A stretch of 9,669 bases of DNA, from the NCBI GenBank assembly GCA_964247295.1, contig CAXTTV010000186.1, forward strand, positions 1 through 9,669, written 5' to 3'. This document shows positions 1-5,483 of this stretch, in pieces. How positions within the stretch are numbered: the first letter of the stretch is position 1; the number at the start of each line of letters is the position of its first letter. Source of the stretch: CAXTTV01 sp964247295 (GTDB lineage: Bacteria; Chloroflexota; Ktedonobacteria; Ktedonobacterales; Ktedonobacteraceae). The position numbers and the translations under genes are program-made. The notes under the pieces were generated by a model, which made no database searches, was not told where the DNA came from, and saw nothing but the letters and a program-made list of their open reading frames with translations.

Positions 1-1511
1 TCTGTGTGGCGACCAGTGGTCCGGGCGCGACTAATCTGGTGACCGGCCTGGCGACGGCCTATATGGACTCTGTGCCGCTGGTAGCGATCACTGGACAGGT
101 GGCCCGACCCTTTATTGGGCGCGATGCCTTCCAGGAGACCGATATTCTCGGGGTGACGATGCCGATCACCAAACATAATTTCCTGGTGCAGGATGTTGAG
201 GATCTGGCCGATGTCATCCAAGAGGCTTTTCGCATCGCTCGAAGCGGTCGGCCCGGCCCGGTCTTGATTGATATTCCCAAGGATGTTCAGTTCGCGAAGA
301 CTGAGTATCATCCCCGGACTCTTAATCTTTCTACCTCCCCTGTCAAGCCAAAAAGCTTTTCAGAGATGGCGTTTAAGCAAGCGATAGCAGAAGCGACGCT
401 CATGATTGCTGAAGCGCGTAAACCCGTCATTATGTCCGGTCATGGGGTGATCCTCTCGAATGCCTCAGCCGAACTTCAGGCTTTCGTGGAGAAGTCGGGA
501 ATGCCGCTGATCTCTACATTGCTGGGCCTGAGTGCGGTTCCTATGAACCATCCACAGATGCTTGGAATGCCTGGGATGCATGGCCCCGCTCATGTCAATC
601 GAGCGATTGGCGAGGCCGATCTGATTGTTGGGGTTGGGTTGCGCTTCGACGATCGGGTAACTGGGAATGTCTCTCGTTTCGCGCCCAATGCTCGCTTAAT
701 TCATATTGATATCGACGGCTCGGAGATTGACAAGGTAAAGATCGCCGACGTAGCCCTGATCTCAGATGCGCGTACCGCTCTTGTCGCTTTAGGTGAGCAG
801 ATGGCTCTGGCTGATCACAGCGATTGGCTGAGGGAGATCCGCTCATGGGAGACCAAGCAGCAGCAGCGTCTGGGACAGTTGAGTAAATCGGCGGAGCATC
901 CTCAGCCCGCTCAGATCCTGGAGGCGATCTCGCAGGCGACGGCTGATGAGGCTATGGTGGTTTCAGATGTAGGCCAGAACCAGATGTGGACCGCGCGTTT
1001 TTATCCCTGGTCCCGCACGAACAGTCAGATCACTTCTGGAGGGCTGGGAACAATGGGGTTCGCACTGCCGGCTGCGATTGGTGTGAAGATGGGTATGCCC
1101 GAAGCTCCAGTCTGGGCGATTGCGGGCGACGGTGGTATTCAAATGAATATTCAGGAGCTGGCAACCTTACGGCAGGAGGGGATCGAAATCAAGGTTGCGA
1201 TCCTCAACAATGGGTATCTGGGGATGGTTCGTCAGTGGCAGCAATTCTTCCATGGAGGCAACTATTCCGAGACCCCGATTACAGGGCCGGACTATGAACT
1301 GCTCGCCGCAGCCTACGGGTTGAAGGCTCGGAGGATCTCTCGTGCGGACGAGGTTGAGGATGCCGTAAATTGGGCAATGCAGACACCGGGAACGGTGATT
1401 CTGGAATTTCTGATTGAGTCTGAAAGCAATGTGTATCCAATGGTTGCGCCCGGAGCAGGGATTACCGAGATGATCCAGGAGACCGATGCTAAGGAGCCTG
1501 ATCATGACTAA
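1..1511 (+). CDS. ilvB: Acetolactate (acetohydroxyacid) synthase large subunit, 5'-truncated by window edge
   Basis: Thiamine-diphosphate enzyme that condenses two pyruvates to acetolactate, or pyruvate and 2-oxobutyrate to acetohydroxybutyrate; it is the first common step to valine, leucine and isoleucine. The frame is already open at base 3 (Cys-Val-Ala-Thr-Ser-Gly-Pro-Gly). The family's CxATSGPGATNL motif lies roughly 80-90 residues into the protein, so the true start and the catalytic Glu lie outside the window. Visible parts in order: the rest of the PYR domain (GRDAFQET and SGRPGPVLIDIPKD), the central domain (KPVIMSGHG, LGMPGMHG, RFDDRVTG), and the C-terminal ThDP domain with GDGGIQMN followed by ILNN, the cofactor-binding signature. 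The end NVYPMVAPGAGI is typical of the family. The stop TAA at 1509-1511 overlaps ilvN by 8 bases, consistent with co-translation of the two subunits. Ala replaces the Pro common in GQVPR (bases 102-104). The assignment is very secure; paralogue naming (ilvB, ilvI or ilvG) is not decidable here. Confidence 0.97.
   Translation, partial: CVATSGPGATNLVTGLATAYMDSVPLVAITGQVARPFIGRDAFQETDILGVTMPITKHNFLVQDVEDLADVIQEAFRIARSGRPGPVLIDIPKDVQFAKTEYHPRTLNLSTSPVKPKSFSEMAFKQAIAEATLMIAEARKPVIMSGHGVILSNASAELQAFVEKSGMPLISTLLGLSAVPMNHPQMLGMPGMHGPAHVNRAIGEADLIVGVGLRFDDRVTGNVSRFAPNARLIHIDIDGSEIDKVKIADVALISDARTALVALGEQMALADHSDWLREIRSWETKQQQRLGQLSKSAEHPQPAQILEAISQATADEAMVVSDVGQNQMWTARFYPWSRTNSQITSGGLGTMGFALPAAIGVKMGMPEAPVWAIAGDGGIQMNIQELATLRQEGIEIKVAILNNGYLGMVRQWQQFFHGGNYSETPITGPDYELLAAAYGLKARRISRADEVEDAVNWAMQTPGTVILEFLIESESNVYPMVAPGAGITEMIQETDAKEPDHD
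1491..1496 (+). promoter_or_regulatory. Ribosome binding site of ilvN inside the ilvB end
   Basis: AAGGAG lies 7 bases before the ATG at 1504 and within the last codons of ilvB. It supports 1504 as the ilvN start rather than the in-frame ATG at 1486, which lies upstream of this site and has no comparable one. Confidence 0.8.
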
Positions 1512-2067
1512 TTCGGTCAGAGCTCGTTCCGGTCAATCGGGAGCTTCAAGGGAAAACACCAGCGCGCATACACTGGTTGTGCTAGTGCGAGATCAGCAGG
1601 GAGCCGTGGATCGCGTGGTTAATCAACTGCGCCGCCGCCGCGCCAACACCAGCACTCTAGTCATCGGGCGCTGTGAACAGCCCGGTCTGGTACGAGTAAC
1701 GGCCCAGATTAACGATGCGGAGGTAGAGGTTACTCAACTTGTTGAACAATTAGGGAAGATTGTGAATGTAGCAGCGATAGTCAACATGTCAACAGTTCAA
1801 TCTGTCTGTCGGGAACTGGCCTTGCTTAAGGTTGAGGCCAGTCCAACGCGGATGCCTGAATTGATTGAAATTGCCCAAGCGTTTGGAGCGCACGTAGTAG
1901 ATATGTCCACGGAGACCCTGACATTTGAGGTTACCGCCAGTAGCTCTCGAATTCAGGAGTTGTTAGACCAGGTGCAGCGCTTTGGCATTCGCGAGATTGT
2001 CCGAACTGGGGCAGTCTCGATGACCCGTGGCAACAATCACACTTTTAGTATTGATAGCATTAAGTAA
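1504..2067 (+). CDS. ilvN: Acetolactate synthase small (regulatory) subunit
   Basis: Regulatory partner of IlvB. In this family it binds valine at an N-terminal ACT dimer and also stimulates the large subunit. The protein is 187 residues. It has a polar extension of about 20 residues, then an ACT domain (about 22-95, starting HTLVVLVRDQQGAVDRV), the conserved RELALLKV (103-110), and a C-terminal ALS_ss_C domain (about 111-178). It ends with a short polar tail. The start at 1504 is chosen for the AAGGAG site and because the preceding 6 residues have no family match. The gene overlaps ilvB by 8 bases and is followed by ilvC after 15 bases. Odd point: aligned by eye to E. coli IlvH, the effector-site residues N11, S17 and I30 correspond to D30, D36 and T49, while G14 (G33) and N29 (N48) are kept. 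Valine sensitivity may therefore be altered. Family assignment is secure; the regulatory consequence is inferred. Confidence 0.94.
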   Translation: MTNSVRARSGQSGASRENTSAHTLVVLVRDQQGAVDRVVNQLRRRRANTSTLVIGRCEQPGLVRVTAQINDAEVEVTQLVEQLGKIVNVAAIVNMSTVQSVCRELALLKVEASPTRMPELIEIAQAFGAHVVDMSTETLTFEVTASSSRIQELLDQVQRFGIREIVRTGAVSMTRGNNHTFSIDSIK

Positions 2068-2072
2068 AGGAG
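2066..2072 (+). promoter_or_regulatory. Ribosome binding site of ilvC
   Basis: AAAGGAG begins within the ilvN stop codon and ends 10 bases before the ilvC ATG at 2083. It supports that start and close coupling of ilvN and ilvC. Confidence 0.75.
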
Positions 2073-2082
2073 CACACTACTT

Positions 2083-3141
2083 ATGGCAAAGGTTTATTAT
2101 GATGCGGATGCTCAGTTTGAGTACATTGGACAAAAGCGGATCGCGATTATTGGGTATGGCAGCCAGGGACACGCTCATGCCTTAAATCTTCGGGACAGCG
2201 GTTGCGAGGTTGTTGTTGGTCTGCCCAAGGAGAGTCAGAGCCGTAAGAAAGCCGAGGCCCATGGACTCACCGTGATGACCCCCGCCGACGCGGCCCAGCA
2301 GGCCGATGTCATTATGATGTTGATCCCTGACCAGCACCACCGTGAGGTGTTCGAGCGCGATATCCGTCCGGCTCTGGCCCCCGGCAAAATGTTGATGGTT
2401 GCTCATGGCTTTAGCGTCCACTTTGCTCAAGTTGTGCCACCGGCAGATATCGACGTGGCGATGGTGGCTCCAAAAAGTCCTGGCCATATGCTCCGTCGCC
2501 TGTACGAAGAGGGGATCGGCGTTCCGTCCCTTTGGGCGGTTTACCAGGATGCCACCGGCAAAGCTCAGCAAATTACTCTGGCTTATGCTCGGGCGCTTGG
2601 CTCTACCCGCGCCGGAGTGCTCCAGACTACCTTTGCCGAGGAGACCGAGACCGATCTATTTGGCGAGCAGGCAGTGCTTTGTGGTGGCGTCACCTCACTG
2701 ATCCGCTCCGGTTTTGAAACATTGGTTGGAGCTGGCTATCAGCCTGAAATCGCGTACTTTGAGTGTATGCATGAGATGAAGCTGATTGTAGATCTGATGT
2801 ATCAGGGTGGCATGAGCTATATGCGCTATTCGATTAGCGATACCGCTGAGTACGGAGACTATGTTTCCGGCCCCAGAATCATTAATGATCAGATCAGGGC
2901 CGAGATGCAGAAGATCCTCCATGAGATCCAGGATGGCAGCTTTGCCCGCCAGTGGATTCTAGAGAACCAGGCTGGTCGGCCCGGATTTTTGGCGATGCGC
3001 CGCGCCAATAGCCAGCATCAGATTGAGCAGGTTGGTTCCCAGCTACGCTCAATGATGCCCTGGTTGCAGGACCCGAACAAAAAAGCTGAAACCTCTGAGC
3101 CTCAAAAAGCCTCGGTTGCGAATGCAGAGACTGGCAATTAG
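2083..3141 (+). CDS. ilvC: Ketol-acid reductoisomerase, class I (short form)
   Basis: Converts acetolactate or acetohydroxybutyrate to the 2,3-dihydroxy acids by Mg-dependent alkyl migration and NAD(P)H reduction; second common step of branched-chain synthesis. The protein is 352 residues, a class I length plus a short tail. The N-terminal Rossmann domain shows GYGSQGHAHALNLRDSG (24-40) and a cofactor loop LPKESQS (47-53). Catalytic His is H108 (AHGF), followed by APKSPGHMLRR. The knotted helical domain carries the metal and substrate residues in the expected pattern: D191 and E195 (TDLFGEQAVLCGG), E227 and E231 (FECMHEMKLIVDLMY), and S252. The last 20 or so residues are Lys/Glu/Ser/Ala-rich and look unstructured, beyond the usual family end. 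Its place directly after ilvBN is the classical ilvBNC order. The loop lacks the common Arg, so the NADPH versus NADH preference is uncertain. Confidence 0.97.
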   Translation: MAKVYYDADAQFEYIGQKRIAIIGYGSQGHAHALNLRDSGCEVVVGLPKESQSRKKAEAHGLTVMTPADAAQQADVIMMLIPDQHHREVFERDIRPALAPGKMLMVAHGFSVHFAQVVPPADIDVAMVAPKSPGHMLRRLYEEGIGVPSLWAVYQDATGKAQQITLAYARALGSTRAGVLQTTFAEETETDLFGEQAVLCGGVTSLIRSGFETLVGAGYQPEIAYFECMHEMKLIVDLMYQGGMSYMRYSISDTAEYGDYVSGPRIINDQIRAEMQKILHEIQDGSFARQWILENQAGRPGFLAMRRANSQHQIEQVGSQLRSMMPWLQDPNKKAETSEPQKASVANAETGN

Positions 3142-3164
3142 TGTGAGAATGTAGAGCGGTGGAG

Positions 3165-3192
3165 GTGCAGGAGGGCAACCGCCCTTCTGCAC
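3165..3192 (+). other. Strong 12-bp hairpin in the ilvC-leuA spacer
   Basis: Arms 3165-3176 and 3181-3192 pair over 12 positions with one G-U wobble and a 4-base loop (AACC). It begins 24 bases after the ilvC stop. No U-tract follows, because the next bases are GC-rich, so it does not look like an intrinsic terminator. It may stabilise or delimit the ilvBNC transcript, or form part of a leader controlling leuA. A competing pairing exists between GCGGT (3156-3160) and ACCGC (3178-3182). The pairing is seen directly; the role is inferred. Confidence 0.6.
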
Positions 3193-3213
3193 GAGGCTGG
3201 GGGGCGCGGCCTC
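3193..3213 (+). other. Second hairpin abutting the first, upstream of leuA
   Basis: GAGGCTG (3193-3199) pairs with CGGCCTC (3207-3213) in 7 positions including one G-U, around a 7-base G-rich loop. It starts on the base after the preceding hairpin ends, so the two stems could stack coaxially. GGAG at 3161-3164 can also pair with CTCC at 3223-3226, which would enclose both stems in a junction. No function can be assigned from one sequence. Confidence 0.4.
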
Positions 3214-3244
3214 TAATGATTCCTCCCTCGCGATTGAAAGCAGC

Positions 3245-3253
3245 AAGAAAGAG
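3245..3253 (+). promoter_or_regulatory. Probable ribosome binding site of leuA
   Basis: AAGAAAGAG ends 9 bases before the ATG at 3263. A competing purine run GGAAGG (3265-3270) lies 7 bases before another in-frame ATG at 3278. The start is therefore ambiguous by five codons. Confidence 0.45.
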
Positions 3254-3262
3254 AAAACCATC

Positions 3263-4447
3263 ATGGAAGGTATGTCGATGATCCGCATTTTTGATACTAC
3301 TCTGCGCGATGGTGAGCAGTCACCGGGCGCGACTATGACTACAGAAGAGAAAATTCAGGTTGCCGACCAGTTGATCCGCTTAAATGTCGATGTGATCGAG
3401 GCTGGATTTCCAGCCGCCTCTCCCGGCGATCTTCTTGCTGTTAAAGAGGTTGTCCAATACGCTAAAGGAAGCGGGGTTGCCGTCGCGGCTCTGGCGCGCG
3501 CGACCGTTTCCGATATCGATGCTGCCTGGGAGGCTATCTGTGAGGCTGATCGTCCGGTAATCCATGTGTTTCACGCTACCTCGGAGATCCACCTCAAACA
3601 TAAATTTGGGATCGACCGTGAGGAGGCCCTGCAAAGGATCTCTTCAATGGTCTCCTATGCTCGGAGCCTCTGCCCAACTGTGGAATTTTCGGCTGAGGAT
3701 GCGACACGCAGCGATTGGGATTTCCTCTGTCAGGTATTTGCGGCGGCGATCCGTGCCGGAGCAACCACAATTAATGCTCCCGATACTGTGGGCTACGTTA
3801 TGCCCCATGAGTATGAGAGCCTGTTCCGCTATCTGAACGAGCGAGTACCAGGGATCGATAGGGTGGTGATGAGTGCCCACTGCCATAATGATCTGGGTAT
3901 GGGGACGGCCAATACGTTGGCCGCGATTCGTGGTGGGGCCCGTCAGGTGGAGGTGACCATTAATGGTTTGGGTGAACGGGCCGGCAATACGGCGATGGAG
4001 GAGGTCGTCATGGCGCTGCGAACTCGCCCGGAAAGCTTTGGAAATGCGACCACCGCGATTCGTGCCGAACGCTTTCTGCCGACAAGTATGCTGGTCAGTC
4101 AGCTCACAGGTATCCCGGTTCAACCAAATAAAGCGGTGGTTGGGGCCAATGCCTTTGCCCACGAGGCCGGTATCCACCAGGATGGTATGCTCAAGCATCG
4201 TCTGACCTACGAGATTATGACTCCGCAATCGGTGGGCTGGGGGGAGACAAAACTCATTCTGGGCAAACATTCCGGACGCCATGGCCTGGATGCCCGTTTA
4301 CGGCAGCTTGGCTATCACCTGAGCGCGGAAGATTTGAAGGCCGCTTACGCTCGATTTGTCACCCTTGCCGATCGTAAAAAGCATCTGACTGATGCAGACC
4401 TTCTCTATATCGTCGAGAGCGGAATGGAGACGCCCGCCGCCATCTAA
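3263..4447 (+). CDS. leuA: 2-isopropylmalate synthase, catalytic-only short form without the leucine-sensing domain
   Basis: Condenses acetyl-CoA with 2-oxoisovalerate to 2-isopropylmalate, the first step of the leucine branch. The protein is 394 residues (389 if it starts at 3278, where MIRIFDTTLRDGEQSPG matches the usual family start). The HMGL-like TIM barrel shows DTTLRDGEQSPG (11-22, metal Asp 16), HATSEIHLKHK (104-114), FSAEDATRSD (142-151), the metal motif HCHND (206-210) and NGLGERAGN (234-242). The linker subdomains show VQPNKAVVGANAFAHEAGIHQDG (286-308), TYEIM (315-319) and LGKHSGRH (333-340). These are isopropylmalate synthase signatures rather than those of homocitrate synthase. 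The protein stops just after LADRKKHLTDADL (368-380), where ordinary LeuA of about 510-570 residues continues into the allosteric domain. Only 49 bases separate it from ilvE, so no remnant of that domain follows. Leucine insensitivity or altered substrate choice is inferred. A different 2-oxoacid condensation is the main alternative. Confidence 0.88.
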   Translation: MEGMSMIRIFDTTLRDGEQSPGATMTTEEKIQVADQLIRLNVDVIEAGFPAASPGDLLAVKEVVQYAKGSGVAVAALARATVSDIDAAWEAICEADRPVIHVFHATSEIHLKHKFGIDREEALQRISSMVSYARSLCPTVEFSAEDATRSDWDFLCQVFAAAIRAGATTINAPDTVGYVMPHEYESLFRYLNERVPGIDRVVMSAHCHNDLGMGTANTLAAIRGGARQVEVTINGLGERAGNTAMEEVVMALRTRPESFGNATTAIRAERFLPTSMLVSQLTGIPVQPNKAVVGANAFAHEAGIHQDGMLKHRLTYEIMTPQSVGWGETKLILGKHSGRHGLDARLRQLGYHLSAEDLKAAYARFVTLADRKKHLTDADLLYIVESGMETPAAI

Positions 4448-4463
4448 TCTTTCTCTCTGGTAT

Positions 4464-4481
4464 TATCTTTACATAAAGATA
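4464..4481 (+). other. Small A/T-rich hairpin between leuA and ilvE
   Basis: TATCTTT (4464-4470) and AAAGATA (4475-4481) are perfect 7-bp arms with a 4-base loop. The stem ends two bases before the ilvE ribosome site AGGAAAG. It is A/T-rich, hence weak, and has no U-tract, so it is not a convincing terminator. It might tune ilvE initiation or mRNA stability, or be chance. Confidence 0.35.
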
Positions 4482-4482
4482 C

Positions 4483-4489
4483 AGGAAAG
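4483..4489 (+). promoter_or_regulatory. Ribosome binding site of ilvE
   Basis: AGGAAAG lies 7 bases before the ATG at 4497. It decides the start. The in-frame ATG at 4392 would lie inside leuA and add 35 residues with no resemblance to the aminotransferase family. Confidence 0.7.
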
Positions 4490-4496
4490 TACAATT

Positions 4497-5483
4497 ATGT
4501 CTCAGACCACGACCTCAAAAACAACACCCCAGCAGGGGGCAGTGGAGGAACAGTACGCCTATTTCGAGGGCCAGTTTCTGCCAATGAGCGAGGCTAAAAT
4601 CAGTATCGCGACCCACGCTTTGCAGTATGGCACGGCATGTTTTGAAGGAATTCGCGCCTACTGGAACGCGGAGCACGAACAACTGTATGTGTTGCACCTG
4701 GGCGAACACTATCAGCGCATGTTCAATTCCTGGAATGTGCTGCGCATGCAGCCTCCCGAGTCGCCCGAGGAGATTCTAGAGATTACGCTTGATCTGCTGC
4801 GTCGTCAGAATTTTCGCGAGGATCTCTATATCCGTCCATTTACGTACAAAGCCTCAAACTCAATGAAGCCCACCCTGCGTGGAATACGTGACGCCTTTGC
4901 TGTTTACGCCTTCCCGATGGGTAATTATGTAGATATTAGTTCTGGCTTAAGTGCTTGCGTCTCCTCGTGGCGGCGTGCCAACAGCAACGCTATGCCGATC
5001 CGCGCCAAGGTTTCGGGAGCCTATGTGAATAGCTCGTTGGCCGCTAATGATGCCGCCGCCGCCGGCTTTGATGAGGCGATTATGCTCACCGAAGACGGCG
5101 CGGTCTCTGAGGCCAGCGCCTCCAATCTTTTCATCTACCGCAATGGTCGCCTGGTCACACCGGCCATCAGTGACGATATTCTGGAGGGGATCACCCGCAA
5201 CAGTTTGATTACCTTGCTTCGCGAGGATCTGGGCATTCCCGTAGAGGAGCGGCGCATCGATCGAACCGAGCTCTACGCCGCAGATGAGGTCTTTCTTTGC
5301 GGAACAGGCGTTCAGGTCTCTCCCGTCACTAGTATAGATCATCGTCCGGTTGGTAAGGGTCAACCGGGTGATCTTGCGATGCGGCTGCAACAAGCCTATC
5401 TTGCGGTCTGTCGGGGAGAGAATCCTCGCTATTCTCACTGGCTGACCCCTGTTTATGCAAAAGGAGCGGACCATGCGTTCTGA
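4497..5483 (+). CDS. ilvE: Branched-chain amino acid aminotransferase (PLP fold type IV)
   Basis: Reversible transamination between glutamate and the 2-oxo acids of valine, isoleucine and leucine; the last step of all three pathways. The protein is 328 residues, close to the family norm of about 300-330. It begins with a Thr/Ser/Gln-rich extension of about 18 residues, then YAYFEGQFLP, where class IV proteins usually start. Key features: ALQYGTACFEGIRAY (41-55), YIRPFTYK (111-118), PLP-binding Lys171 in IRAKVSGAYVNS, VSEASASNLF (203-212) with the cofactor-contacting Glu205, GITRNSLI (231-238), and GTGVQVSPVTSID (269-281). The start at 4497 rests on its ribosome site and family length. The end overlaps ilvD by 11 bases, indicating coupled translation. 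D-amino acid transaminase and aminodeoxychorismate lyase share the fold, but the EGIRAY and GT..V.PV..ID motifs and the ilv neighbours favour IlvE. Confidence 0.95.
   Translation: MSQTTTSKTTPQQGAVEEQYAYFEGQFLPMSEAKISIATHALQYGTACFEGIRAYWNAEHEQLYVLHLGEHYQRMFNSWNVLRMQPPESPEEILEITLDLLRRQNFREDLYIRPFTYKASNSMKPTLRGIRDAFAVYAFPMGNYVDISSGLSACVSSWRRANSNAMPIRAKVSGAYVNSSLAANDAAAAGFDEAIMLTEDGAVSEASASNLFIYRNGRLVTPAISDDILEGITRNSLITLLREDLGIPVEERRIDRTELYAADEVFLCGTGVQVSPVTSIDHRPVGKGQPGDLAMRLQQAYLAVCRGENPRYSHWLTPVYAKGADHAF
5461..5466 (+). promoter_or_regulatory. Ribosome binding site of ilvD inside the ilvE end
   Basis: AAGGAG lies 6 bases before the ATG at 5473 and within the last ilvE codons. It selects 5473 over the in-frame ATG at 5455, which lies upstream of the site. 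Confidence 0.8.

Noticed and set aside
3151..3192. T-box-like element (GGTGG then ACCGC) upstream of leuA
   Set aside because: The conserved T-box core AGGGTGGNACCGCG is not present as a continuous motif, and the spacer is too short for a stem I with a specifier loop.
3216..3281. Small basic ORF of 21 codons before leuA whose stop overlaps the ATG at 3278
   Set aside because: It has no ribosome binding site and no Leu-rich stretch; the ATGA overlap alone is weak evidence.
3644..4282. Long minus-strand open frame opposite leuA (and similar ones opposite other genes)
   Set aside because: It is antisense to a clearly conserved coding region, has no recognisable domain, and is expected by chance in GC-rich coding DNA.
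4392..4496. N-terminal extension of ilvE from the upstream ATG
   Set aside because: It lies mostly within leuA, lacks a ribosome site and does not resemble the aminotransferase family; the ATG at 4497 has a good site.
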